Positions 54,232-63,796 of a stretch of 64,000 bases of DNA are shown piece by piece. How positions within the stretch are numbered: the stretch's first letter is position 1; every line of letters begins with the position of its first letter. The stretch is from Vibrio fluvialis. GTDB lineage: Bacteria; Pseudomonadota; Gammaproteobacteria; Enterobacterales; Vibrionaceae. The stretch spans positions 186,001 through 250,000 of the forward strand of contig NZ_UHIP01000002.1 in the NCBI RefSeq assembly GCF_900460245.1, read 5' to 3'. The notes beneath the pieces were generated by a model, which saw only the letters and a program-made list of their open reading frames with translations, was not told the DNA's origin and ran no database searches. The position numbers and the translations under genes are program-made.

Positions 54232-54251
54232 TACGTGAGCAAAATCACCAC
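54232..54251. promoter_or_regulatory. CRP-like site in the divergent mannan promoter
   Basis: GTGA-N6-TCAC (GTGAGCAAAATCAC at 54235-54248) fits the CRP core perfectly; the outer bases differ. It is between the divergent binding-protein and mannanase genes, so it can serve both. Confidence 0.5.
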
Positions 54252-54380
54252 AAGATTCAGAGTTTAGTAATAAAAATTTAATTAAATTCAATAAAAACAG
54301 CATCATAGTTAATTAACCATAACAATGATTAAATTGAGACGGCAGTCACAAAGCGTCATATTTATTGAAGTAAAACACAT

Positions 54381-54398
54381 AATCGAAACGTTACCATT
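54381..54398. promoter_or_regulatory. LacI-like operator before the lipoprotein mannanase
   Basis: AATCGAAACGTTACCATT: the reverse strand reads GGTAACGTTTCGATT, which matches the site at 61275-61289 at all but one position. It lies 65 bases before the start. Confidence 0.55.
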
Positions 54399-54462
54399 AA
54401 TTTTGCATCGAGTTTTGAGGACAATAGCATCGTCAAAATACAAACATTAAAAAGGACTATGT

Positions 54463-56466
54463 ATGCAGAACATCCGCTATGCTCTACCCCTATTGACGAT
54501 CATTGCAGGTTGTAGTGGTGGTGGGGTCACATCAACACATCCCTTTCCTACCGACTCAATGAACAATTTTGTTGTCCAACAAGGCCAATCATTCATGGTT
54601 GGCGGGCAACCATTTCGTATCGTTGGCACGAACAATTACTACATGCATTATGCATCGCATGACATGATTGATTCCGTCTTAGACGATGCAAAAGACATGG
54701 GACTGAACACCATACGCGTTTGGGGATTTATGGAAGGAGTTAGCCATGGGCATACCATGCAACCCGAACCAGGAATATATACCCCACCGGCCGGCGTTAA
54801 AAGCGCTTTAGAGAAACTGGACTATACAGTTTCAGAGGCGAAGAAACGTGGTATTCGGGTGGTTATCGTACTGACGAACAACTGGGGCGATTTTGGTGGA
54901 ATGCAACAATATGTCGACTGGTTTAACGGCACTCATCATGATGATTTTTACAAAGACATCAATATTAAAGACGCCTATAAAAACTACGTAAAACATCTCA
55001 TAGAACATAAAAACCGCTATACAGGTATTATCAATAAAGACGAACCAACCATCTTAACTTGGGAGCTGGCAAACGAACCTAGAGCACAATCAGATAACAC
55101 GGGTGAGTTGCTGCTTAATTGGACCAAAGAGATGAGTGACTTTGTTCGAGAGCTTGCACCGCATCAATTGATCGCTCTAGGGTCTGAAGGCTTTTTCAAC
55201 CGCGAAGGCAATACAGACTGGACATATAATGGCGGTGAAGGTGTCGATTGGGAACGTATCATCACGCTGCCCAATATCAACTACGGTACATTCCATTTGT
55301 ACCCTGAACACTGGGGAAAACATAACGCCGAAGAATGGGGAACCCAGTGGATCAAGGAGCATGCAAAAGCCGCGAAGAAAGCTAACAAACCGGCTGTACT
55401 TGAAGAGTATGGCATTGGCAAGAATGAGCCACAGAATCGAGACTTCATCTATCATAAATGGACAAATACAGCCTATCAAGCAGGCCTAGCTGGCAGTATG
55501 TTTTGGATTTTAACCGGTACAGACCCCGATCAACCCAATAACCTGTACCCTGATTATGATGGCTTTAGAATCTTAAATGATGGTGGTCGCACGGCACAGA
55601 TCCTCACCAACCATTCGAAGCAAATGAGAGGAGTGGAATACTCAACAAAAGACACCGTGTATCTCACGTACCCAATTGACGGAATGAAGATATCTGAACC
55701 AACGTTTACTGCGCGCAGTTATCCAATGCCTAAGCTAGGCAATGAAATCACAAAAATGCAGCTAAGAATTCCGGAGAATGATTTAACTGTAGATATGGTT
55801 GATACCAATGGCGACGGATATTTTGAAGCAAATTTGGTTTCTGCCGATATTGGGTATGGAGCCAAAACATTTATCACCGTCGCAACATTTGCTGAAGGTG
55901 AGCGTCAAACCGATAAAGCAAGCGTTGACATTAATCGACCAATTAAGGGATATGAAGTCGAGACTAAATACGATTTTAGTGATCGCACAACTCAAGGATG
56001 GCAAAAAGACGGCACATGGCAAGCCAGTTGGAATACTCCCGCGATTGAAGTATCTGAAAAATTGGGCAAGCCAATGCTACAACTCAATGTAGATTGGTCT
56101 GGTAAACATGACTGGGAAGAGCTCAAGATTCGAAACCAAGCAGTTTCTAATTTTTCACAACATACCAAGATGCGCTACACACTCTACGTTCCCGTCAACA
56201 ACGACGATAAAGGTGGCCTGAGACCTTATGCTGCTCTCGGTGATGGTTGGGTTAAGCTCGATGCTGACAAACATCGAGTTCAAGTTAAAGACCTAGATAA
56301 AGTGAAAATGGGTGGTCAATATTTTTATAAACAAGTCGTAGAAATCAACTTAGGGGACCTATCCAAGAAATTACCTGACATGTTTGTTTGTATTGTCGGT
56401 GATAAATTCCCACTGAACGGTTCAATCTACATTGAAGACATCGAGTTTCTTAAACCTGTCTACTAA
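54463..56466 (+). CDS. GH5_7-type endo-beta-1,4-mannanase lipoprotein with C-terminal binding module
   Basis: A 667-residue surface lipoprotein: lipobox Ile-Ala-Gly-Cys with Cys17 and Ser at +2, so outer-membrane. The catalytic GH5 domain (about 35-390) has its acid/base Glu205 in WELANEP and the likely nucleophile Glu315 in VLEEYG. After an Ig-like linker (about 395-480) a C-terminal jelly-roll-like module (about 490-667) probably binds mannan, as CBM27-type modules do. It splits mannan to oligosaccharides for the LamB-type porin. It is divergent from the binding protein gene; AAAGGAC supports the start. Confidence 0.88.
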   Translation: MQNIRYALPLLTIIAGCSGGGVTSTHPFPTDSMNNFVVQQGQSFMVGGQPFRIVGTNNYYMHYASHDMIDSVLDDAKDMGLNTIRVWGFMEGVSHGHTMQPEPGIYTPPAGVKSALEKLDYTVSEAKKRGIRVVIVLTNNWGDFGGMQQYVDWFNGTHHDDFYKDINIKDAYKNYVKHLIEHKNRYTGIINKDEPTILTWELANEPRAQSDNTGELLLNWTKEMSDFVRELAPHQLIALGSEGFFNREGNTDWTYNGGEGVDWERIITLPNINYGTFHLYPEHWGKHNAEEWGTQWIKEHAKAAKKANKPAVLEEYGIGKNEPQNRDFIYHKWTNTAYQAGLAGSMFWILTGTDPDQPNNLYPDYDGFRILNDGGRTAQILTNHSKQMRGVEYSTKDTVYLTYPIDGMKISEPTFTARSYPMPKLGNEITKMQLRIPENDLTVDMVDTNGDGYFEANLVSADIGYGAKTFITVATFAEGERQTDKASVDINRPIKGYEVETKYDFSDRTTQGWQKDGTWQASWNTPAIEVSEKLGKPMLQLNVDWSGKHDWEELKIRNQAVSNFSQHTKMRYTLYVPVNNDDKGGLRPYAALGDGWVKLDADKHRVQVKDLDKVKMGGQYFYKQVVEINLGDLSKKLPDMFVCIVGDKFPLNGSIYIEDIEFLKPVY

Positions 56467-56483
56467 AGAAGATAAACTAGATA

Positions 56484-56515
56484 CTAAAACGCCAGCTATA
56501 CTGCTGGCGTTTTAG
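56484..56515. terminator. Terminator after the lipoprotein mannanase
   Basis: 13-bp stem CTAAAACGCCAGC / GCTGGCGTTTTAG with a six-base loop, between the mannanase and manA genes, which are convergent. Active in both directions. Confidence 0.82.
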
Positions 56516-56587
56516 CTGGTGACTTGCTGTGTCTTAACATCGGAGAAGGCTAAGGCCCTATTGCTGATCCGACATAAATGAATTGAA

Positions 56588-57781
56588 TTAAGAAAAAACT
56601 CTGGCTGACACAGAAGCTCGATAAATCAAAGCATCTGAAGTTGCATGGATAACATTGACTTCTTCTGGACGTTGATAGAAAGCACTACCAGAGCGAGAAT
56701 AATGGTGATGATTTCCGAGTCTAATTTCTCCACTTAGAACAAACCAAATACAAGCTCCCAGCTCATCCGGAGTAGTAAGCGATTGCCCCTTATCTAGTCG
56801 ATATTCTCTTAGTTGGAAATCATCTGATTCTACAATGTAATCTAATCCTCCATCCAAACTCGGTTTACCGGCTAAAGTCTTCGGCACAATTGGAGAAAAT
56901 TTAGTGATAGCCAGCAGTTCTTGGATATCAATATGCTTAGGCGTAAGCCCACAGCGCACTACGTTGTCTGAATTCGCCATTAACTCAAGATTCTGACCTT
57001 CAAGATAAGCATGCGGCACCCCAGCATCCTGAAAAACAACGCCACCTTTTGGAACATACATCAGGTTCATAATAAAAATCATGATCAAACCAGGGTCAAG
57101 CGGTCTAGCTTTTTTCTGAATAATTTCTACCGATCTCATAAACCAAAAAAGTGGCTCGGATTTAGAAATTTCATTTTGATGATAAGCGTTGCGATACTGC
57201 TCAATCACAGGAAGAAGCAAAGACCGAATCCTATCCGCTGGCAACGCGAAAATTGACGATACAAACCCTTGAATCCCTAGATCTGAATACAAGCGAACTA
57301 ACGGGTCGAAAGACTTAAACAAACTAAGTTCATTCAAAGCTTCCGTAACGTTACGAAATCCATGTAGCAGATAGAAATCGGAAAGTGCGAGCATCAGCTC
57401 CGGCTTATGGTTCTCATCCATATAACTTCTCAATTGAACCGGAATTCCAAGAGAGTGCTCTCGAAGAAATCCTTGTTTAGCCTGCTCGAGTGTGGGATGA
57501 ACTTGAATAGATAAAGGCTCCTTAACATCAAGGATTTTAAACAAATATGGCAGTTGAGTACCAAAACGTTGAACCAACTTTTTACCTAGACGATATTCAG
57601 GGGAAGCTTCTATCCATTTTGAAAGCGATGATCCGTCAACAAGCATAGAAGAGCCGGACTTATGATCGCCAAGCCACAACTCTGCCATAGGCATATCTGA
57701 TAAATCTGAATCTGTCATCATGGAAATGTAATGATGACCACCCCATTCGTAGTTCTTAATCACACCTTTAATTTCGATCAT
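56588..57781 (-). CDS. manA: Mannose-6-phosphate isomerase, class I
   Basis: A 397-residue zinc enzyme that interconverts mannose-6-phosphate and fructose-6-phosphate. The zinc motif QVHPTLEQAKQGF (near residues 93-105), the ENHKPELM motif and the C-terminal GVPHAYLEGQNLELMANSDNVVR are intact. Length fits E. coli ManA (391). GAGGTGAGAG precedes the ATG. It would take the phosphorolysis product into glycolysis. It follows the chemoreceptor gene by 42 bases and may share its transcript. Confidence 0.95.
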   Translation of the reverse strand: MIEIKGVIKNYEWGGHHYISMMTDSDLSDMPMAELWLGDHKSGSSMLVDGSSLSKWIEASPEYRLGKKLVQRFGTQLPYLFKILDVKEPLSIQVHPTLEQAKQGFLREHSLGIPVQLRSYMDENHKPELMLALSDFYLLHGFRNVTEALNELSLFKSFDPLVRLYSDLGIQGFVSSIFALPADRIRSLLLPVIEQYRNAYHQNEISKSEPLFWFMRSVEIIQKKARPLDPGLIMIFIMNLMYVPKGGVVFQDAGVPHAYLEGQNLELMANSDNVVRCGLTPKHIDIQELLAITKFSPIVPKTLAGKPSLDGGLDYIVESDDFQLREYRLDKGQSLTTPDELGACIWFVLSGEIRLGNHHHYSRSGSAFYQRPEEVNVIHATSDALIYRASVSARVFS

Positions 57782-57823
57782 ACTCTCACCTCAAAATAAA
57801 ATAACATCAACAATAAAAATCAA

Positions 57824-59797
57824 TTACGTTAGAAATTTATTTAGCTCTTCTTTCTGACCATTAGATAGGCTTAATAAGCTATGACTCGCTCCAGAAACGT
57901 TATCTAAATATTCGACACTCTTATCAAACCCTAGAACAACAGAAGAAACTGAATTCGCAATATGTCCACATGATTGGAACTGCTCCTGAGCATATTGAGC
58001 AACAATATCTGTCTGTTGAACTAACTCCGAGACATGTTCACTAATATCAGATATTGCCGCTTTAGTTTGCTGTAAGTCCTTTGAATTTTTTTTCATTTGT
58101 TCAGTACAAACAGACATGCTTTCTACAGCATTAGAACTAGCCATATTCAATGCTTCAATTAGTTTTTGTATTTTATTGGTGGATTGCGTTGTTTGTTTGG
58201 CCAAGTTACTGACTTCATCAGATACAACAGAAAACCCTCGTCCATAACTTCCTGCCCTAGCGGCCTCAATAGCAGCATTGAGTGCCAACAAATTCGTTTG
58301 GCTAGCAATGTCATTAATAACATCGACAATATTTCTAATATCTTTCGTCCTAAACTCAACCTCTGAAATAGTCAGTGAACTTTCTTTAATCATCTCGCTC
58401 AACAAGTCATTTCCATCCACACTGCCATCGATTAAGCAAATGGCATCATCAACAGAGTTACTTATTCCTCGTGTATGATTTCTCGTGTTATTTATATAAC
58501 TTTCCGTTTCTTTACTTGTTTGTTCTAACTGTTCAGAAGCTGCTGATATAGAATGTACAGCTAATACTTGACTATTGTTAAGACCCCGCAGGTTGTCTAC
58601 ACAACGTGCATTATCTTCACTTGATGAGAATATGCTCAAATTGTTCGACTTTACTTTATTTATCAACTCTCTGTTAGTAACAATTACTTCATTTAATTGG
58701 TGAATAAGTAAAGAAAACTCGAGACTCCACCCCTGGCAAGTCACAGATTGGGAATAATTCCCTTTAATTAACCCTTGAAGCACATCAAGTAAATAATTGA
58801 TTGGCGTTTTTATTTTCCTTGCTAAAATACAAGCTGAAACAACAATAACAGTACAACAAAGGAATAAGGACACGAGCTGAATTTTAACAATGGAATCAAG
58901 TGTTATAGAGATATCTTTCTTTACGACCTCGTTACTTTTACTTGCGTCGTTTCTGAGTTCGATTAATTTTCTCGACAATTCTTCTTTCTTTTCAAGATAA
59001 TTAACATTTAACTGTTCAAGTTCATCATTATACCGTATGACATTTAACTTAGACTGAGGAAGGCTATTTTCAGAAAAGAGGATTCTCATTAACTTATCAT
59101 TCGAACTTATATAATCTTTTTCATTTCTAATCGATGGTAATTCTTCATAAAGAAACTCTTCATCATCCTCAATTAGACTTTTGAGGTTATTCATCTGGTT
59201 GACAATTGTTTTTGCTTCGACTTCATCATCTACAAACAAAATCTTATTCGTCATTGCTATGGATGCGTTTATTTTTTCGAGATATGACTCTATATCTTTA
59301 ATTAAAAACTCATCAGACTCATTAGACATTGTCAATGTTCGTTTAATTATAATAGCCGATGAAACGGAAATATTTTCCATTTCATTTCGATCTGTTTTTA
59401 TTTTATTTTCTTTGTCAAGGACTAATTTTTTAATTGATATTTTTTGTTCAATAACTTCCTTTAAATCATCAGCAATATTTTCTAGATAATTCACATCAGC
59501 AAGGTGAGATGAAGACAATGAATTGATAAAGGCATCCATTTTCTCATGTAAATAAAAAATTTCATTATTAATAATATTGGCATCATTAGCATTCATAACA
59601 GTTGACAGTTGAATATCAATATTTTGACTTTCACTTTGTAGCTGACTGGCTACTTCATTCAAAGAAAGCGATTTATTGATTGCGAACTCAATGTCATCCT
59701 TCGCTGAATTTGAATGATAGATTACGAATGAGTTCGTCAATGTAAGAATCAATAGAACACTAACAAAGGCTATTATAATTTGGGTTACAACTTTCAT
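57824..59797 (-). CDS. Methyl-accepting chemotaxis protein of the mannan locus
   Basis: A 657-residue receptor with a transmembrane helix (about 7-27), a long, very acidic helical periplasmic region (about 28-305) resembling a helical bimodular (HBM) sensor, a second helix about 306-328, HAMP, and a signalling domain with [24 protein letters not shown]. The domain is AT-rich and diverged from the two receptors at 16.7 and 19.3 kb. Its position between the porin and manA suggests that it detects mannan products, directly or through the binding protein encoded in the locus. Confidence 0.88.
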   Translation of the reverse strand: MKVVTQIIIAFVSVLLILTLTNSFVIYHSNSAKDDIEFAINKSLSLNEVASQLQSESQNIDIQLSTVMNANDANIINNEIFYLHEKMDAFINSLSSSHLADVNYLENIADDLKEVIEQKISIKKLVLDKENKIKTDRNEMENISVSSAIIIKRTLTMSNESDEFLIKDIESYLEKINASIAMTNKILFVDDEVEAKTIVNQMNNLKSLIEDDEEFLYEELPSIRNEKDYISSNDKLMRILFSENSLPQSKLNVIRYNDELEQLNVNYLEKKEELSRKLIELRNDASKSNEVVKKDISITLDSIVKIQLVSLFLCCTVIVVSACILARKIKTPINYLLDVLQGLIKGNYSQSVTCQGWSLEFSLLIHQLNEVIVTNRELINKVKSNNLSIFSSSEDNARCVDNLRGLNNSQVLAVHSISAASEQLEQTSKETESYINNTRNHTRGISNSVDDAICLIDGSVDGNDLLSEMIKESSLTISEVEFRTKDIRNIVDVINDIASQTNLLALNAAIEAARAGSYGRGFSVVSDEVSNLAKQTTQSTNKIQKLIEALNMASSNAVESMSVCTEQMKKNSKDLQQTKAAISDISEHVSELVQQTDIVAQYAQEQFQSCGHIANSVSSVVLGFDKSVEYLDNVSGASHSLLSLSNGQKEELNKFLT

Positions 59798-59817
59798 GGC
59801 ATTCCTTCACCAATATT

Positions 59818-59844
59818 AAAAAAGGAGAGAGCAATGCTCTCTCC
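59818..59844 (-). terminator. Terminator after the LamB-like porin
   Basis: 9-bp stem GGAGAGAGC / GCTCTCTCC with an AAT loop, followed by six T on the minus strand. It divides the porin from the chemoreceptor/manA unit. Confidence 0.87.
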
Positions 59845-59874
59845 AAAGAAGGGCAGTAAATCTACATAGATAAC

Positions 59875-61164
59875 CTAGAACCAAACTTCCGCTTGAATAC
59901 CGAAGTTCAATGTATCTGTTTCACCATTACGAGTGTAACCAGAATCAATTTTTGACGATGCACCATCATCCCATTTCGCATAAGTGACAAAAGCACGAAT
60001 TTGTGGACGAGCCCAGAAGCCAGTTTCCAGCATCAATGTTGGAGCGATAGTTGCCTTATAGAAGCCACCATCTGCGCCGTCAGCAACGTCTTCTTTAATA
60101 TGCTCATAACCAAGTTCATACTGCATTGCGAAATTTTTGGTGATTTGGTTATGTGGGCGAACGCCAATTGCGTAGATATCGCGATCTGCACCAGTTTTGG
60201 TACCGGCCCATGGCGCATAATCTGAATCACTCTGATAAAACGCAAAAGTAGATAGCTCCCAAGACTCACTTAGATTTGCTAGGCCATCAAAAACAATACG
60301 CGCTGACTTAGCGTCTTTAGCATTACCAAAACCCCAACCGTTTTTACCCAGTGAATCCCCCGCAGCAAGACCTTCACCATATTGAGCAGTAATGCGAGAG
60401 TAGCCGTTCGTTAAGCCATAAAAGCCATCGAAGTTATAAACCGCGGTCAATCCCAAACCACTTGTAGGACCATTTTGACGCCACGAGCTTTTCTCCATTG
60501 TGTGCCCTACAACTTGGAAATCTAAACCTGAATCAGCGATTTTTTTGAACCAAACATTAAGAGAAATATCTTCTGGATAACCTTGGGTCGAACTATCGTC
60601 AGGATCTGCAGAGTTTTCGCCACTAGGGGTAAAAGCGTAAACACCTACGTCCATTTTTGCGAAGCCAACATCAATTTTGTCAACGCCACCACCGGTACCG
60701 TTGTATTGAATGTACTCCCAATCGTATTGATGGCTCGATGTGTTAGATGAACTGTATCGTTTACCTGCCCAAAACACACTCTCTGGCGCAAACGAAAACC
60801 CGCCCATTTCAACGTAGCCTTCGCGGAACTGAATGTCATGATCATCCCCATCAACACAGTTCCAGTCTGCTGTACACTTCGTTTCGTGCGTCAAGTTCGC
60901 TCTTACTCGAGCCCATGTTCCTTCGTCAGTGGTAATTTTGATTGTAGGCAACAGCTCGATTTTGGTGTTTTGTTCGTTCCCAAGACGGAATTTACCGTAA
61001 TTGGTAAAAAGCCCTAGGGAGTTGGATCGTGTTCCATCACCGTTGAGTAATAGACCCGATTTGAGATAACCGTGTAGCTCTCCTGAAGTCTCTAAAGCAA
61101 GCGCAGGGGCAGACGCTACAAATAATCCAAGGATGATACCTTTTGCTAATTTATTTAGTTTCAT
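59875..61164 (-). CDS. LamB-family outer-membrane porin (probable manno-oligosaccharide channel)
   Basis: A 429-residue barrel protein with a signal peptide (cut after Ala-Leu-Ala near residue 22-23), alternating hydrophobic strands and a C-terminal Phe. Segments such as VFWAGKRYSSSNT and LNFGIQAEVWF are typical of LamB-like carbohydrate porins, and aromatic residues that could line a greasy slide are present. GAAGAAG precedes the ATG at 61164; an upstream in-frame ATG is less likely. A LacI-like operator lies 112 bases ahead. It would take manno-oligosaccharides into the periplasm. Confidence 0.88.
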   Translation of the reverse strand: MKLNKLAKGIILGLFVASAPALALETSGELHGYLKSGLLLNGDGTRSNSLGLFTNYGKFRLGNEQNTKIELLPTIKITTDEGTWARVRANLTHETKCTADWNCVDGDDHDIQFREGYVEMGGFSFAPESVFWAGKRYSSSNTSSHQYDWEYIQYNGTGGGVDKIDVGFAKMDVGVYAFTPSGENSADPDDSSTQGYPEDISLNVWFKKIADSGLDFQVVGHTMEKSSWRQNGPTSGLGLTAVYNFDGFYGLTNGYSRITAQYGEGLAAGDSLGKNGWGFGNAKDAKSARIVFDGLANLSESWELSTFAFYQSDSDYAPWAGTKTGADRDIYAIGVRPHNQITKNFAMQYELGYEHIKEDVADGADGGFYKATIAPTLMLETGFWARPQIRAFVTYAKWDDGASSKIDSGYTRNGETDTLNFGIQAEVWF

Positions 61165-61275
61165 AGTGCTTCTTCTTATCGTTACTGTTTGAAATTCAAA
61201 AAGACCCACCCAACAAAATCCTTTTACTTACTGGCTTCATTTGGGTTGAGGTAACTATACCAAAACAAAAAATGG

Positions 61276-61289
61276 TAACGTTACGATTT
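61276..61289. promoter_or_regulatory. LacI-like operator before the porin gene
   Basis: TAACGTTACGATTT, preceded by GG, identical in core to the sites at 54193 and 62718. Confidence 0.6.
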
Positions 61290-61435
61290 CGATCACCATT
61301 TATGATTGAGAATATAAGTTATGATCATAAATGAGATCCAAGATCTATTTCCATGTGATTACCTAATATTAATATTCTATAAGCATCACATTTTTATTTT
61401 TTTATATAACTTAGATCACAAATAATATTATAGAT

Positions 61436-61462
61436 AAATAAAAAGAGCACATACGTGCTCTT
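61436..61462 (-). terminator. Terminator after the GH130_1 phosphorylase gene
   Basis: 8-bp stem AAGAGCAC / GTGCTCTT with a four-base loop, followed by TTTA on the minus strand, just past the stop at 61467. Confidence 0.75.
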
Positions 61463-61466
61463 AGCG

Positions 61467-62639
61467 TCATACATATTTTTCGTTTGACTTAATTAATTCA
61501 ATTCTTTGAGCAACACATTGATATGATGTTAGCGGATCTTCTGGTGTATTCATCACATAATCGACCAACTGATCGACAGTTGTGGTTAATACATGACAAC
61601 GAGTATCTGATGATGCGTAGTAGATAAACACTTCACCATTGTCTCGAGCAATTAATCCATTGCAAAACACGACGTTGGACACATCGCCTACCCGCTCCTC
61701 TCCTTCAGGAGCCAAAAAGTATCCGCTAGGTCGATGGATCACTTTCGTTGGGTTATCGAGTGCAGTCATAAAACTATAGAGAACATAACGAAGACCTGCG
61801 GCAGTATTGCGCACACCATGAGCAATGTGTAACCACCCTTGACTCGTCTTAATTGGCGCTGGCCCTTGACCATTCTTAGATTCTTTTATTGTATGGTAAG
61901 TCTTTGGATCAATGACATATTCCATGTCAACCACAGCACTTTCCATAGAATCGGTGTACCCCCAGCCAATGCCACCACCACTGCCCGCTTCAATAAAGCT
62001 ATCTTGTGGTCGTGTGTAAAGTGCATACTTGCCGTCTACAAACTCCGGATGCAGAACAACATTACGTTGTTGCGCCGAACGAGTTTTAAGATCTGGTAAA
62101 CGCTGCCAGGTTTTTAAATCAGTAGTACGTACAATGCCACACTGTGCTACAGCCGAAGACTCATCGCCTTTGGGAGCTTCAGGATCTTTTCGCTCAGTGC
62201 AAAACAGGCCATAAATGTACCCATCTTCATGCTTCACTAAACGCATGTCGTAAACATTTGTATCAGGCTCAATCGTCTGCGGAATAACACAAGGTTTATC
62301 CCAGAATTTGAAACCATCAACACCGTTTTCTGATTCCGCTACGGCAAAAAAAGACTTACGATCATGTCCTTCAACACGCGCAACTAAGTAAAACTTCCCA
62401 TTTAACTCGATAGCACCTGGGTTTAATACAGCATTAATACCTAGGCGTTCCATCAAAAAAGGATTCGTTTCTGGATTCAGATCATAACGCCAAGCCAATG
62501 GTGCATGTGCCGCTGTCAATACAGGTTTTTTGTAGCGATAAAAAATTCCATTTCCTGGAGTAATTGGTGAATTTTCATATTCAGTATTACGAGAAAAATC
62601 TGATTTCAAATCAGAAAGTCTTTGGCTAAAAATAGACAT
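61467..62639 (-). CDS. GH130_1 mannosylglucose phosphorylase
   Basis: A 390-residue cytoplasmic enzyme of GH130 subfamily 1 (4-O-beta-D-mannosyl-D-glucose phosphorylase, EC 2.4.1.281), which releases mannose-1-phosphate and glucose. Hallmarks are [20 protein letters not shown], the catalytic region TNVYDMRL, and the block [21 protein letters not shown], all near-identical in the family; length fits. Its substrate is made from mannobiose by an epimerase (not in the window). AGGG precedes the start. Confidence 0.92.
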   Translation of the reverse strand: MSIFSQRLSDLKSDFSRNTEYENSPITPGNGIFYRYKKPVLTAAHAPLAWRYDLNPETNPFLMERLGINAVLNPGAIELNGKFYLVARVEGHDRKSFFAVAESENGVDGFKFWDKPCVIPQTIEPDTNVYDMRLVKHEDGYIYGLFCTERKDPEAPKGDESSAVAQCGIVRTTDLKTWQRLPDLKTRSAQQRNVVLHPEFVDGKYALYTRPQDSFIEAGSGGGIGWGYTDSMESAVVDMEYVIDPKTYHTIKESKNGQGPAPIKTSQGWLHIAHGVRNTAAGLRYVLYSFMTALDNPTKVIHRPSGYFLAPEGEERVGDVSNVVFCNGLIARDNGEVFIYYASSDTRCHVLTTTVDQLVDYVMNTPEDPLTSYQCVAQRIELIKSNEKYV

Positions 62640-62717
62640 ATTTGACCCTAAATTTTAAAACAGACATCATCATCAGACGATGAATGACAATCGTTATAAT
62701 GATGACAAATAAAAACT

Positions 62718-62731
62718 TAACGTTACGATTT
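62718..62731. promoter_or_regulatory. LacI-like operator before the GH130_1 gene
   Basis: TAACGTTACGATTT, 79 bases upstream of the start. Confidence 0.6.
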
Positions 62732-62766
62732 ATCATCATTATGTGCTTGATATTTAAAGTTTGACG

Positions 62767-63759
62767 TTAGAAAACTTCAGATTTTGTTTTTAATTCACGC
62801 ATGAGGTCATCAACAGTTGTGTAGGCGACAGCTGAATAGGTATCAGCCGCTCCATAATAAACTGCGATTCGTCCCGTTTCAGAGTCCGCCAACGCGGCAC
62901 ATGGGAAGGCAACGTTCGGAACAAAACCTGTTGTTTCATAGCTCTTTTCAGGCGTTAAAATGTAGTCTCGAGTACGGTATTTCACTTTCCATGGTTCATC
63001 TAAATCAAGTAATGCAGCACCAAAACTGTATACAAAACCATTGCATGTCCCAGATACGCCATGATAAATCATCAACCACCCTTCCGAGGTTTCGATAGGA
63101 ATAGGCCCAGCACCAATCTTGGTTCCCTGCCACCAGCCATTGCCACCTTTGCCCATCACATGGCGATGTTTACCCCAGTATTCCATGTCATTTGAATGGC
63201 TTAGGAAAATATCGCCAAACGGAGTGTGGCCGGAATCAGAAGGACGATTCAACATCAGAAATTGACCATTGACCTTACGAGGGAACAAAACACCGTTGCG
63301 GTTAAATGGCACACATGCATTTTCTAAACGCGTAAACGTTTTGAAATCACGAGTCATACCAACACCCAACGTGGCACCATGGTCATCAGTACACCAAGTC
63401 ACGTAGTAAATGTCCTCGATTTTTACAACTCGCGGATCATAGGCGTATGTGGGTTGAAAAGGCTTTCCGTCAACATCTAACCATTGGATAGGATCTTGTT
63501 GAAATTCCCAATTCAATCCATTTTTTGAATGCCCAACATGCAAATGCGGACGACCATTTTTATAATCACAACGAAATACACCGATAAACTCGCCATTAAA
63601 CGGTACGACGGCAGAGTTATACACTCGAGCAGCGGCAGGAAATGGGTTCCAGTCGATGATAGGATTCTCAGAGTGACGCCACATAACCCCTTCTTCGCCA
63701 ACAGGCTTCTCTTGCCAAGGCATGTTAGGAATTGCATCACCAATAATTTTTACAGACAT
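62767..63759 (-). CDS. GH130_2 beta-1,4-manno-oligosaccharide phosphorylase
   Basis: A 330-residue GH130 subfamily 2-type enzyme (EC 2.4.1.319), which phosphorolyses beta-1,4-manno-oligosaccharides to mannose-1-phosphate. The motifs YAYDPRVVKIEDIYYVTWC, PFNRNGVLFPRKVNG and the GAGPIPIETSEGWLMIYHG block are present. The ATG at 63759 with GGAGAATAAA is preferred to a TTG four codons earlier. The phosphomannomutase gene ends 37 bases upstream, and no operator is seen between them, so they share a transcript. Confidence 0.9.
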   Translation of the reverse strand: MSVKIIGDAIPNMPWQEKPVGEEGVMWRHSENPIIDWNPFPAAARVYNSAVVPFNGEFIGVFRCDYKNGRPHLHVGHSKNGLNWEFQQDPIQWLDVDGKPFQPTYAYDPRVVKIEDIYYVTWCTDDHGATLGVGMTRDFKTFTRLENACVPFNRNGVLFPRKVNGQFLMLNRPSDSGHTPFGDIFLSHSNDMEYWGKHRHVMGKGGNGWWQGTKIGAGPIPIETSEGWLMIYHGVSGTCNGFVYSFGAALLDLDEPWKVKYRTRDYILTPEKSYETTGFVPNVAFPCAALADSETGRIAVYYGAADTYSAVAYTTVDDLMRELKTKSEVF

Positions 63760-63796
63760 TTTATTCTCCAAACTTAAAAATCAAAAAAAGAAGGTA

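Noticed and set aside
57340..57360. TAACGTTACG inside manA as another operator
   Set aside because: It is within coding sequence, far from a start, and likely due to chance codon use.
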